Source: DASYKT01 sp035995185
GTDB lineage: Bacteria; Acidobacteriota; Blastocatellia; Pyrinomonadales; Pyrinomonadaceae
Direction: 5' to 3'
NCBI GenBank assembly: GCA_035995185.1
Contig: DASYKT010000061.1
Coordinates: 120,966 to 184,965, forward strand
Length of the DNA stretch: 64,000 bases
A program made the translations under genes and the position numbers. The notes beneath the pieces were generated by a model, which was given only the letters and a program-made list of their open reading frames with translations, was not told the origin of the DNA and did no database searches. This document shows, piece by piece, positions 36,668-45,200 of this stretch; within the stretch, counting starts at the first letter, position 1, and every line of letters starts with the position of its first letter.

Positions 36668-38551
36668 CTACCGAGCAGATCTCTCAAGAGAAGCCGATAC
36701 CGGCAAAATTATCTTCGCTGTCGTACCGGTACCGGGCGCGCTTTCGATCTCGAGCGTGGCTTTTGCCCCGTAATACGAGCGCAGCCGCTGCTCGATGTTA
36801 TTCAAGCCGATCCTTTCTTTTCTTCGCCCGGGCAATTCGGCCGTGTCGATCCCCGCGCCGGTATCTTTTACCGAAAGCATCAAATTTACATTCTCGCCGC
36901 TATTTTCCAGTCGCGCCGATATTTCCACGCGGCCGCCGCGGGCCATTTTGGAGATGCCGTGCTTGATGGCATTTTCCACCAGCGGCTGCAGTATCAGCGA
37001 AGGTACGCGGATATTTTCCAGATCTTTGGCAACGGCTATCTCCACTTCGAGCCGCTCTTCAAACCGCGCCTGCTCAATTTCCAGGTAGGCCTGGATCAGT
37101 TTTATCTCCTCGCCCAGCGCGCAAAATTCTTCTGTCGAACTCAGCAGCGAGCGCAGCAGTTTGGTCAGCCGCATCAGCGTCCCGAAAGCCTTGTCCGGAG
37201 CGGTCTGAATAAGATACCCGATCGTCGTCAGCGCGTTAAAGAGAAAATGCGGATTGATCTGCGAGCGCAGGGAAGTGAGCTGGGCTTCGGTGGCGAGTTT
37301 GGAAAATTCCTGCTCGCGCATTTCCTGTTCGTGACGCTGCCGGGTCACGCGCAGCACGTCTATCCGCCTGGCCGATATCAGGGCGATGCTTTCCAGCACC
37401 TCCACTTCATCCGAAAGCAGATTTCGCCCGCCGAGAAAATCTTGCAGGATGATTTTGTAATACGGCGCTTCGACCGCCGGGATAAAAACTTCGGCATAAA
37501 ATGCAGTGGCATTAACGGCCGCACCGTTTTCGGCCGGCTCCATGGCCTCTTCCCAGATGGCGCTGTGCGCGGTCAGCGCCACGGAGAGCGAACGGCAGAC
37601 ATGGTCCAGTATCTCTTCGATCGATTCGGTCTGCTCGATATACGCGGCGATCTCGCTGCGCAAAACGGCGTAATTCGCCCGGCGTAATACCACTTTATCC
37701 ACCAGCCAGACGGCGAATTGATGCAGCTTCGGATAGGCCAGCGCGGTCGCCACCCAGAGGGCGAGCATTATTCCGGTGGGCTGCACGTCGTTTCGCGCGT
37801 GTTCTTCGTGCAGCGACAAGAGCGGAACGCCGATAAAAACATACAGCCCGAAAGCCGCGAGCGATACCAGCATCAGCGACAACGCGCGTTTGAGAAAAAG
37901 ATCGGCAAAAGCAAAGCGAAAATCCTGCAGCAAAAGCGCCAGCGCAAGCGGCAGCGAGCATTGATGCGCGACCAGTTCTATCAGCCAGGACCTTTCTTCC
38001 GCGCCTCCACTTAAATGCAGCGCGGACACCGCAAAAACACCCAGCGCCGAGGCCAGCACAAGTTTGCGCTCAAGGCTTTTCCTGAAAGTAAAGAACAACA
38101 GCCCGACCAGCAGCGCCAGCGAACCATAGGTTAATACCTGCAACGCCAAATTCGAGGGCGCGACGCCGTACAGGATCGCCGATTCCAGGTACAGTACAGC
38201 GGCAAAAGCGCTCAGGGCGTAGGCCACAAATGTCAGCAGACGCGCTTTGGAATTTCCCCTTTGCGAACTGTGCACCACCACCGACGGCAAAAACCCCAGC
38301 GCCGAAAACGAAATGGCGGTCAGCAGCGGCGAAACTTCGGTGTGATTAAAATCCTGGCGGATAAAAGTGAAAAGCTCGCCTACATTCCAGAGAATGCCCA
38401 GCACCGCAGCTGTCAGAAGGAGAAGATCGGGCCGGAATTTTTCGCTAGCCTGCCGGTGGCGAATAACCATCGCCAGCAAAAGCCCGTACAACGCCACGCC
38501 GACCGTAAAGCCGAGCAGGTTTACCAGCGATGCCGCGTTAAATGGATCCAT
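36668..38551 (-). CDS. LytS-type membrane sensor histidine kinase
   Basis: The N-terminal half (about 1-270) holds about seven to eight membrane helices. A GAF-like middle follows (IAAYIEQTESIEEILDHVCR, with SIALISARRIDVLRVT). The his_kinase/LytS domain has the phosphoacceptor His in LRSQINPHFLFNALTTIGYL, and the ATP-binding part has PSLILQPLVENAIKHGISKM and VKDTGAGIDTAELPGRRKER. It should phosphorylate the LytTR regulator encoded downstream. Total length is 627 residues. The ligand is unknown. The gene precedes its regulator, with a family B repeat between them. Confidence 0.92.
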   Translation of the reverse strand: MDPFNAASLVNLLGFTVGVALYGLLLAMVIRHRQASEKFRPDLLLLTAAVLGILWNVGELFTFIRQDFNHTEVSPLLTAISFSALGFLPSVVVHSSQRGNSKARLLTFVAYALSAFAAVLYLESAILYGVAPSNLALQVLTYGSLALLVGLLFFTFRKSLERKLVLASALGVFAVSALHLSGGAEERSWLIELVAHQCSLPLALALLLQDFRFAFADLFLKRALSLMLVSLAAFGLYVFIGVPLLSLHEEHARNDVQPTGIMLALWVATALAYPKLHQFAVWLVDKVVLRRANYAVLRSEIAAYIEQTESIEEILDHVCRSLSVALTAHSAIWEEAMEPAENGAAVNATAFYAEVFIPAVEAPYYKIILQDFLGGRNLLSDEVEVLESIALISARRIDVLRVTRQRHEQEMREQEFSKLATEAQLTSLRSQINPHFLFNALTTIGYLIQTAPDKAFGTLMRLTKLLRSLLSSTEEFCALGEEIKLIQAYLEIEQARFEERLEVEIAVAKDLENIRVPSLILQPLVENAIKHGISKMARGGRVEISARLENSGENVNLMLSVKDTGAGIDTAELPGRRKERIGLNNIEQRLRSYYGAKATLEIESAPGTGTTAKIILPVSASLERSAR

Positions 38552-38638
38552 TACGTGAAGTATAAACTAGCGGCAACGGCGGCTAAAGACAAATTTTTCC
38601 GAATGAATGGAAGTTTTGGGAAGATGAAAGGCAGAAAA

Positions 38639-38785
38639 TGTAGCGCCAGCGTCTCGCTGGCTGTCGTGTTGGCGGAACGCCAACACATTGGTTATTTTCA
38701 AAAGTCCGGATACTCAGCGTCCTGCCCGTCAAATAAAAGTGGCAGCGAGACGCTGCCACGACAGCCGCCGAGACGGCGGCGCTAC
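38639..38785. repeat. Family C dyad repeat (long copy)
   Basis: TGTAGCGCCAGCGTCTCGCT then GGCTGTC starts it. GGCAGCGAGACGCTGCCAC and CAGCCGCCGAGACGGCGGCG then CTAC end it, with a middle palindrome TTGGCGGAACGCCAA. It lies between the convergent-free gap of the histidine kinase start and the E1 gene end. Confidence 0.85.
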
Positions 38786-38791
38786 GATCAA

Positions 38792-40993
38792 TCAATACTT
38801 CATCAATTCCTGCACGGCTTTTTCGACGTCCTCAGATTGCGGCAGGATAAAATCCTCCATCTGCGGCGCGTAAGCGACAAAAGTATCCGTTGCGCCGACG
38901 CGGCGGACCGGAGCATCGAGGTATTCGAAAAGTTCGTTTCCAATTCGCGCGGCGATCTCCGCGCCGTAGCCCCACGAGACGGGGTCTTCGTGCGCCACGA
39001 TGACGCGGTTGGTTTTCTTCACGCTTTCGGCGATGGCCTCCCAATCGTAGGGAACCAGCGTGCGCAGATCGATCAGCTCGACCGATATGCCCTGCGCCTC
39101 AAGCCGCTTGCAGGCCTGGTTGGAACGCTCGACCAGCGCGCCGTAGGTAACGATGGTCAGGTCGCTGCCTTCGCGCACTTTTCTCGCCTTGCCGAACGGA
39201 ATCAAAAACTCGCTCGAAGGATACTGCGATTTGTTATAAACCTGGCGGTAAAGATGTTTGTGCTCCAAAAACAAAACGGGATCGTCACAGCGGATCGACG
39301 TGCGCAGCAATCCGTTGGCATCCAGCGCGTTTGACGGGTAAGCGATCAGCAGTCCCGGCGTGTGTGAAAAGATCGTCGTGCCGGATTGCGAGTGATAGAC
39401 CGCGCCGCCTTTTAAATAACCGCCGACGGGCACGCGCATCACCATCGGGCATTTCCAATCGCCGTCGCTGCGCCAGCGCATCAGCGCCACTTCGTTGCGG
39501 ATCTGGTGATAGGCGGGCCAGATGTAATCGAAAAATTGAATTTCAACGACCGGTTTTATCCCGCGGGTCGCCATTCCCACCGCGCGGCCAACGATGTTGG
39601 CTTCGGCCAGCGGCGAATTAAAAACGCGCGCCGAGCCGAACTTGCGCTGTAAATTGGCCGTTACTTTAAACACGCCGCCTTTGCCTTTGACCGTCTCCAG
39701 GTATTCTTCGCGAGAGCAATCGGCCACGTCTTCGCCGAACACGACGATGCACGGATCGCGCTCCATTTCCTCGTGCATACAGCGGTTGATGAGGTCGACC
39801 ATCGTGCCGGCGGTGCCGGAAAGTTCCACACCTTCTTCGGTGTCGAAAAGCTTGCGGTCGGTAACATCGACGTCAGGTGAAAATACATTTCGCAGCGCGC
39901 TTTCGGGCGCGGGCTGCGGCGAAGCCAGCGCGGCATCAGCCGCGGCGTTCACTTCGGCATCCACCTCGGCGCGAACTTTTTCCAGCTCTTCCGAAGACGC
40001 GATCCCTTCCGTCATCAAATATTCCGCGTAAGTTTTTATCGGATCGACCGCGGCGTCTTGTTCACGTTCTTCCGCCGGACGATAGAGTTTTTCGTCGTCG
40101 GACAAGCTGTGCGAATAGGGGCGGATAACTTTGGCGTGAACAAAGGCCGGGCCTTTTTTCGCGCGGCAATATTCCACCGCCCGTTTAAAAGTTTCGTACG
40201 ATTCGAGCGGATCGGTGCCGTCACATTTTTGAATGTAAAGATTAGGAAAGCCGGAAACCAGCTGCGAGATATCGCCCCCAGCTATGCCTACTTCGACCGG
40301 GACCGAAATGGCATAACCGTTGTCTTCGACCAGGAAAATTACCGGCAGCTTCAGATTGCAGGCCGTGTTGAGCGCTTCCCAAACCTCGCCCTCGCTCGAC
40401 GTGCCGTCGCCGATCGACATATAGACGACCTCATCGCCTTTAAAGCCGAGGATCTTGTCCTGCATTTCCTTGACCATCGACGCGCGATAAGTGGCCTCGG
40501 CCGCGCCGACCGCCTGCAGCGCCTGCGTGCCCGTCGGCGAAGACTGCGAAGGAACATTAAGGCGGACTGAACCCCAGTGCGAAGGCATCTGGCGGCCGTG
40601 TGAATTCGGGTCGGCTTCGGCGCCGACGGCCGATTGCAGCATTTCTTCGGCGGTCATGCCCAATTGCAGCATCAGCGCGCGGTCGCGATAGTAGGGATAA
40701 AACCAGTCGTAGCCGGACTTCATCGCCAGGCCCGCGCCAACCAAAATGCCTTCGTGCCCGGCGCCGCTGATCTGAAAAAAGATCTTGTTCTGCCCTTTAA
40801 GCTGGATCTCCTTGTCGTCGACGCGGCGAGAGAGAAACATTGTGCGGTAAATGCCGATCAGCGCTTCTTTATCCAGGCCGTGGCCGGGACCATTATCCGA
40901 AGCGTGCTCCATATCTTTTAAGACAGGCTCACCGGCGGCAGCCTTGCTTAACTTTAACACCCGGGTGGCGGTTTTTTCGGTTGCAGTTTCCAT
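38792..40993 (-). CDS. Fused alpha-beta E1 component of branched-chain 2-oxoacid dehydrogenase
   Basis: Both E1 subunits occur in one 733-residue chain. The alpha part (about 40-350) has the thiamine-diphosphate motif YMSIGDGTSSEGEVWEALN followed by NGYAISVP, and the phosphorylation-loop-like YSHSLSDDEKLYR. The beta part (about 410-733) has VFGEDVADCSREEYLETVKG, FNSPLAEANIVGRAVGMA, and ELIDLRTLVPYDWEAI. It decarboxylates 2-oxo acids from Val, Leu and Ile (or possibly pyruvate or a related acid) and acylates the E2 lipoyl group. E2 and E3 are not adjacent. Fusion as a single chain is known in several phyla, including Acidobacteriota and Bacteroidota. Confidence 0.9.
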   Translation of the reverse strand: METATEKTATRVLKLSKAAAGEPVLKDMEHASDNGPGHGLDKEALIGIYRTMFLSRRVDDKEIQLKGQNKIFFQISGAGHEGILVGAGLAMKSGYDWFYPYYRDRALMLQLGMTAEEMLQSAVGAEADPNSHGRQMPSHWGSVRLNVPSQSSPTGTQALQAVGAAEATYRASMVKEMQDKILGFKGDEVVYMSIGDGTSSEGEVWEALNTACNLKLPVIFLVEDNGYAISVPVEVGIAGGDISQLVSGFPNLYIQKCDGTDPLESYETFKRAVEYCRAKKGPAFVHAKVIRPYSHSLSDDEKLYRPAEEREQDAAVDPIKTYAEYLMTEGIASSEELEKVRAEVDAEVNAAADAALASPQPAPESALRNVFSPDVDVTDRKLFDTEEGVELSGTAGTMVDLINRCMHEEMERDPCIVVFGEDVADCSREEYLETVKGKGGVFKVTANLQRKFGSARVFNSPLAEANIVGRAVGMATRGIKPVVEIQFFDYIWPAYHQIRNEVALMRWRSDGDWKCPMVMRVPVGGYLKGGAVYHSQSGTTIFSHTPGLLIAYPSNALDANGLLRTSIRCDDPVLFLEHKHLYRQVYNKSQYPSSEFLIPFGKARKVREGSDLTIVTYGALVERSNQACKRLEAQGISVELIDLRTLVPYDWEAIAESVKKTNRVIVAHEDPVSWGYGAEIAARIGNELFEYLDAPVRRVGATDTFVAYAPQMEDFILPQSEDVEKAVQELMKY

Positions 40994-41144
40994 TATTTAA
41001 ACACCTATGATCGCGATATTAGTTGGCAAATATTCAATATTAAACGCTAAACGATACAGTATCCAGCGCGGGGAGGTAGATTTAGTTTATTCATTAAAGA
41101 ATAACTTAATTTTGGGGAAACTAAAAATGGAAATTTTTGCGGGG

Positions 41145-41462
41145 TTAGTCGGCGTAATCGATGTCTATGGTCATCTTGTATTCCGAGGCCATTGAGGGGT
41201 GACCGTGCGCCTGGGCGACGGAAATACCTCGTTCTAAAACACTTTTGGCTTTTTCCCGGTCGCCGGTCGCGTCATAGGCCTTGGCCAGCATCCCGTAAGC
41301 GTTCCCTTCGTCGTCGGCTTTGGCGAGATAGCCCTCCAGCAAGGCAATAACTTCGTCATTTTGCCCGAGTTTTTCGTACTCCTTCGCCAACCCGAACATC
41401 ACCATCGTGTTCGACGGATCGGCTTCCAACATCTGTTTGAAAACATCGATACGGTTCTGCAT
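41145..41462 (-). CDS. Small TPR protein
   Basis: The 105-residue protein consists almost wholly of two to three tetratricopeptide units: FKQMLEADPSNTMVMFGLAK, EYEKLGQNDEVIALLEGYLA, YGMLAKAYDATGDREKAKSV. It has no signal peptide and is probably a cytoplasmic adaptor. It stands alone, about 150 bp after the E1 gene start on the same strand. Partner and function are unknown. Confidence 0.75.
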   Translation of the reverse strand: MQNRIDVFKQMLEADPSNTMVMFGLAKEYEKLGQNDEVIALLEGYLAKADDEGNAYGMLAKAYDATGDREKAKSVLERGISVAQAHGHPSMASEYKMTIDIDYAD

Positions 41463-41486
41463 AGCAGTAAGGTAGCACCTAACAGT

Positions 41487-41580
41487 CTAGCGAGTCTATA
41501 GAGTCCATCGAGTTAGCGAGTCATCTTACGACTCAATAGACTCAATAGACTCAATAGACTCAACAGACTCGATAGACTGT
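41487..41580. repeat. GACTC word repeat, family D, with tandem 10-mers
   Basis: The stretch contains GAGTCTATAGAGTCC and at least three exact tandem GACTCAATAG units followed by variants (GACTCAACAG, GACTCGATAG). It lies between the TPR gene start and the radical-SAM gene end. It is related to the cluster at 28836-28923. Confidence 0.85.
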
Positions 41581-41581
41581 T

Positions 41582-42607
41582 TTAGAAAAGTTTCTGCTGC
41601 ACGATCTCAGCTTCCTCTTCCAAAATGTCCACAACTTCGGTTTCTTCCTCGCGCCTGCGCCCGAAACCCAACCGCTTATAGTGAAAATCAAACAGCTTTC
41701 GCGTCATGTCCCACTGTTCGGTTTTGCCGGCGCTGCGTTCGTCCCAGTTGCGGTGGCGCAGGTTGCCGCCCCGCTCGCGCTTGATGGTATTGATGATCTT
41801 TTGTGCGCGCGTCGGCGAAACGCGTTCGTGCAGTTTCTGCAGAAAATAATCCAGGATCGAATCGGTATCGAAATGGATCATATTCATAAAAGCCGCCCGG
41901 GCGCCGCAGTTGTAAGCTCTCTCCAACACGCGGGGGATTTCCGATTCGCTATAACCGGGGATCACCGGCGCAATAGCGACACCTACCGCAATGCCCGCGT
42001 TCGCCAGCGTTTCCATCGCGCGAAAACGCACCTCGGGAACAGGAACATACGGCTCGAAAGGATTCGATTTTTCCTTGGTATAAAACGGGATTGAAAAATA
42101 CACCGAGACGCTTTTCAGTTTTGTCAGAATGTCCAGGTCCCGTGTGATGAGCGGTGATTTTGTCATTATGCCGACCGGCATCCGCAGATCGGCGCAGACG
42201 GCCAGGCACTGTCTGGTCAATTCATAATGCGCCTCGAGCGGCAGGTAAGGATCGGTGGCAAAGGAAAATTCCAGGTGGGGGACGTTCTTACCCGACCGCT
42301 TTAATTCTTCGCGCAGCACTTTCGGCGCATTGGGTTTTACCACGATCTTGGTCTCAAAATCCGTCCCGCAGCCAAAATCGAGCAGCTCGTGATACCGGCG
42401 CGCAAAACAATACGTGCAGCCGTGCATACAGCCACGGTAGCAATTAACAATAAAGCGCTCACCCATGCCGGGAAAATTGCTTTTACTGATAACGCTTTTG
42501 GTGGCGTACTCTTCGAAGACCTGAAGCTTGGTTTGCTGCGGCGGTTCTCCCAGAAAGTCCGTGGAATATTTGAGGTAGGGATTAGGCGGGTTTATTACTT
42601 GTCGCAT
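41582..42607 (-). CDS. Radical SAM protein (PA0069/Rv2578c-like, SPL-like family)
   Basis: The 341-residue protein has the radical-SAM cluster motif in the CMHGCTYCFARRYHELL stretch (Cys-x3-Cys-x2-Cys), then an SPL-like region (EFSFATDPYLPLEA, VGIMTKSPLITRDLDIL, PVIPGYSESEIPRVLERA). Members of this family are annotated as PA0069-like or as DNA-repair-photolyase-like proteins but their substrate is mostly unproven. It should bind a 4Fe-4S cluster and S-adenosylmethionine. The gene stands alone; family D words lie immediately after its stop codon. Confidence 0.85.
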   Translation of the reverse strand: MRQVINPPNPYLKYSTDFLGEPPQQTKLQVFEEYATKSVISKSNFPGMGERFIVNCYRGCMHGCTYCFARRYHELLDFGCGTDFETKIVVKPNAPKVLREELKRSGKNVPHLEFSFATDPYLPLEAHYELTRQCLAVCADLRMPVGIMTKSPLITRDLDILTKLKSVSVYFSIPFYTKEKSNPFEPYVPVPEVRFRAMETLANAGIAVGVAIAPVIPGYSESEIPRVLERAYNCGARAAFMNMIHFDTDSILDYFLQKLHERVSPTRAQKIINTIKRERGGNLRHRNWDERSAGKTEQWDMTRKLFDFHYKRLGFGRRREEETEVVDILEEEAEIVQQKLF

Positions 42608-42651
42608 AAATGCAACAATAATGCATCTGTGACTTTAAAGCAAGATTTTTT

Positions 42652-42721
42652 GTGGCCACTAATTGCACGAATTACACGAATTATTTAGGTTTATTCGTGT
42701 AATTAGTGGCATTCGTGGCCG
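42652..42721. repeat. Dyad repeat, family A, entering the GNAT gene
   Basis: GGCCACTAATTGCACGAATT then ACACGAATT is mirrored by TTTATTCGTGTAATTAGTGG then CATTCGTGGCC. The right arm extends into the 3' end of the GNAT gene and includes its stop codon. Confidence 0.88.
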
Positions 42722-43245
42722 CTAAGTTCCTTCTGCATCAGCAGATCGGTTTGCGGGTCGGAGCCGAATTGGAAGATATGGTTACCGGCAAATTGAAAGC
42801 CGTATTTTGTGTAAAAAGCCTGCGCGCGCGGGTTGTATTCCCACACGCCCAGCCAGATCACATCGTGGCCGTTTTCTTTTCCTGTTTCAAAACACTTTTC
42901 CATCAGCGCCGGGCCGACGCCTTTGCCCAAAAATTTTTGGTGAACGTAAAGGCGGTTGAGTTCGATGGGTTTTTCGGCAACGATGCCGTCTTCGGTGCTG
43001 TGGCGCACCAGCCGGGCATAACCCGCCGCTTCATTTTCGATCTCGGCGACGAGGAAAATATTATCCGGATCGGAAAGCTGCCCGGTCATGCGCTCTACGC
43101 TAAACGCATTCTTCATATACTCCTGCGTGTCGTGCGGAGCGTTTTTCGGATGTCCGGCAAAAGCGTCCCAAAAAGTCACGCGGGCGAGCTCGACTACCAT
43201 GTCTATGTCCTGGGTTGTAGCTTGGCGAATGTTTATCTCAGACAT
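42703..43245 (-). CDS. GNAT-family N-acetyltransferase with a repeat-derived C-terminus
   Basis: The 180-residue protein shows the GNAT fold: INIRQATTQDIDMVVELAR at the start, the acetyl-CoA loop region LYVHQKFLGKGVGPALMEK (Q/R-x2-G-x-G/A-like) and the C-terminal NPRAQAFYTKYGFQFAG. The last residues (SGHECH) and the TAA come from the family A repeat, so the repeat has replaced or fixed the natural end. The substrate is unknown. The VapC-like gene ends just four bases upstream of its start on the same strand, so it may belong to the same transcription unit. Confidence 0.85.
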   Translation of the reverse strand: MSEINIRQATTQDIDMVVELARVTFWDAFAGHPKNAPHDTQEYMKNAFSVERMTGQLSDPDNIFLVAEIENEAAGYARLVRHSTEDGIVAEKPIELNRLYVHQKFLGKGVGPALMEKCFETGKENGHDVIWLGVWEYNPRAQAFYTKYGFQFAGNHIFQFGSDPQTDLLMQKELSGHECH

Positions 43246-43248
43246 GTG

Positions 43249-43629
43249 TTACAGAACTTCCACTTTATAGGAGCCGAAGCGCTCATCATTGGTCATGATC
43301 GCCAAATTTTCAACTTTTGCTTGAGCTACGAATAAACGATCGAATGGATCACGATGGTGTAAAGACATTGTCGATATTTCTATCAAATGTTCGGAAGAAA
43401 TCGGCAAAAGGATTATGTCTCGCGATTCAATATAGCTGATAATTTCCTTGAGGGAATAAGCTAACGACAGTTTGTTCAGGCCGATCTTGATAGCTATTTC
43501 CCACAAACTTCCAATGCTAATAAATTTGTCATTCTTTAAGTCCGTGATGAGCTGCCGTCGACTAACTGACAATTTTTCGTCACCCTCAAGATGCCAGAGG
43601 AGAATATGAGTATCAATTAAAAAACGCAT
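43249..43629 (-). CDS. PIN-domain toxin, VapC-like
   Basis: The 126-residue PIN domain has the acidic metal-binding residues of VapC-type ribonucleases: FLIDTHILLWHLEGD at the start, SLWEIAIKIGLNKL in the middle and HRDPFDRLFVAQA near the end, plus LAIMTNDERF. It probably cleaves tRNA or rRNA when free of its antitoxin. Its ATG overlaps the antitoxin stop codon, the usual operon order for the pair. It is AT-richer than the surrounding housekeeping genes. Confidence 0.9.
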   Translation of the reverse strand: MRFLIDTHILLWHLEGDEKLSVSRRQLITDLKNDKFISIGSLWEIAIKIGLNKLSLAYSLKEIISYIESRDIILLPISSEHLIEISTMSLHHRDPFDRLFVAQAKVENLAIMTNDERFGSYKVEVL

Positions 43630-43826
43630 TACATATAATCCTTGAAATCCTCAGGTGGCTCATCAAAATCATCGGCAATATGCACGACCAATCCTTTCAT
43701 GCCGCCGAACTCGAGGGGTTTTTTCTGCTCGCCATTCTTTTGAAGCTTAATCAATTCAAGATCGGCGAGGTCAACCAGTAATTTTTTCGCCTCGGGTTTC
43801 AATATTTCGACAGTATAAGTTTCCAT
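43629..43826 (-). CDS. Antitoxin of the VapBC-like pair
   Basis: This 65-residue protein (TVEILKPEAKKLLVDLADLELI, then a short acidic C-terminus FDEPPEDFKDYM) precedes the PIN toxin gene and overlaps it by one base. It resembles the DUF2281-type antitoxins of VapBC systems: a short N-terminal beta strand and helix for DNA binding and an acidic tail for toxin neutralisation. No strong motif is decisive, so identity rests on position and pattern. Confidence 0.75.
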   Translation of the reverse strand: METYTVEILKPEAKKLLVDLADLELIKLQKNGEQKKPLEFGGMKGLVVHIADDFDEPPEDFKDYM

Positions 43827-43917
43827 AAAAACATTTTAACTCAATAATCAGTTGTCCATAAAGAAATCAGCATCGATTCTGTGGGCCAAAGATCGGTGCC
43901 CTAAGATTTTTGCAATA

Positions 43918-43943
43918 GAAGAGGCGATCATAGATCGCCTCTA
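43918..43943 (-). terminator. Hairpin, possible terminator for the acyl-CoA dehydrogenase gene
   Basis: GAGGCGATC and GATCGCCTC form a nine-base stem with a short loop, 20 bp after the dehydrogenase stop codon. The T-run on the minus strand is weak (TTCTATTG), so efficiency is uncertain. Confidence 0.6.
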
Positions 43944-43963
43944 AATGGGCATTTTTTGGCGAA

Positions 43964-45127
43964 CTATTTTCCGCTGGTGATCAGCTTCGCGATCGTCTGC
44001 AGCTGCATATTCGAAGTGCCTTCATAGATAGCGCCGATCTTCGAATCGCGCCAGAATTTTTCTACCGGGTAATCTTTTACAAAGCCGTAACCGCCGTAAA
44101 GCTCGACCGCTTTCGAAGAAACTTTCTCCGCCACGCGTGACGAGTAAAGCTTGGCGATGGCCGCTTCTTTAAGAAAAGGCCTGCCCTGGTCTTTCAGACG
44201 GGCGGCGTTATAGACCAGCAGCCGCGCGGCTTCGATATCGACCGCCATTTCCGCCAGTTGGAATTGCACGCCCTGAAAGCTGTTGATCGACTGGCCGAAC
44301 TGTTCGCGTTCGGCGGTGTAGCTCAGCGCGCTTTCAAAAGCGCCTTGCGCGATGCCGACCATCTGCGCGCCGATGCCGATGCGGCCTTCGTTCAGAGTTT
44401 CGATGGAAACCTTGTAGCCTTTGCCTACTTCGCCGAGCACGTTTTCCTTCGGCACCTGGCAGGTATCTAAAATAAGTTCGGTGGTCGAGGAAGCGCGGAT
44501 GCCGAGCTTGTCTTCTTTTTTACCGACCGAAAAACCTTCGAAGCTTTTCTCGACGACAAAAGCGGTGATGCCTTTGTAGCCCGCCGCCGGATCGACCGTG
44601 GCAAAGAGCACGAAAAATTCCGCCTCGTTGCCGTTCGTGATCCAGAGTTTTTGTCCCGTCAGCTCATAATGATCGCCTTTATCGACCGCGCGTGTTTTCA
44701 GCGCAAAAGCGTCCGAGCCCGACGCCGCTTCCGACAGCGCATAGGCGCCCACTTTATTCTGCGCCATCTGCGGCAGGTATTTTTTCTTTATCTCGTCGCT
44801 GCCCCAACGCAAAAAGGCGTTGGTCACCAGCGTGTTATGAACGTCGACAAAAACCGAGATCGAGGCGTCTATCCGGGCCAGTTCCTCGATGGCGATAATA
44901 GCGTTAAAAAAGCTCGAACCCGCCCCGCCGTATTCTTCCGGTGTTTCGATCGCCATCAGCCCCAGTTCGAAACATTGTTTGATAAGTTCCGGGTCCAGTT
45001 TGCTGGCGTGTTCCATCGGTTCGACGCGCGGGCGAACCTCGCCTTCGGCAAATTCGCGGACGGAACTGCGAAATAATTCTTCTTCTTCGGAAAGTACGGT
45101 CAGAGCGCCGTGTGAAATATCAGTCAT
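43964..45127 (-). CDS. Acyl-CoA dehydrogenase (short-chain type)
   Basis: The flavoenzyme oxidises acyl-CoA to 2-enoyl-CoA and passes electrons to ETF. In 387 residues the family signatures are clear: YALSEAASGSDAFALKTRA, LGIRASSTTELILDTCQVP, and the C-terminal GGYGFVKDYPVEKFWRDSKI followed by IYEGTSN. The catalytic Glu region is IYEGTSNMQLQTIAKLI. The substrate chain length cannot be set from sequence alone; the size and motifs fit short-chain or branched-chain members. It is divergent from the flippase-like gene, and a link to branched-chain oxidation (E1 gene at 38.8 kb) is plausible but inferred. Confidence 0.95.
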   Translation of the reverse strand: MTDISHGALTVLSEEEELFRSSVREFAEGEVRPRVEPMEHASKLDPELIKQCFELGLMAIETPEEYGGAGSSFFNAIIAIEELARIDASISVFVDVHNTLVTNAFLRWGSDEIKKKYLPQMAQNKVGAYALSEAASGSDAFALKTRAVDKGDHYELTGQKLWITNGNEAEFFVLFATVDPAAGYKGITAFVVEKSFEGFSVGKKEDKLGIRASSTTELILDTCQVPKENVLGEVGKGYKVSIETLNEGRIGIGAQMVGIAQGAFESALSYTAEREQFGQSINSFQGVQFQLAEMAVDIEAARLLVYNAARLKDQGRPFLKEAAIAKLYSSRVAEKVSSKAVELYGGYGFVKDYPVEKFWRDSKIGAIYEGTSNMQLQTIAKLITSGK

Positions 45128-45200
45128 TTAAAGTTCACCTTGTTATAAATTTGCTGAATAATAATAGCTACGCTAGCATCATAAACAACGCACTGAGCAA

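Noticed and set aside
38261..39334. 357-codon plus-strand frame across the start of the histidine kinase and the end of the E1 gene
   Set aside because: It crosses two genes with clear domains on the other strand as well as a repeat; no ribosome site or domain is present.
41530..41580. Tandem GACTCAATAG units as a possible CRISPR or origin iteron array
   Set aside because: Units are only 10 bp and contiguous with no spacers, and no dnaA box cluster or dnaA gene is present; treated as a word repeat.
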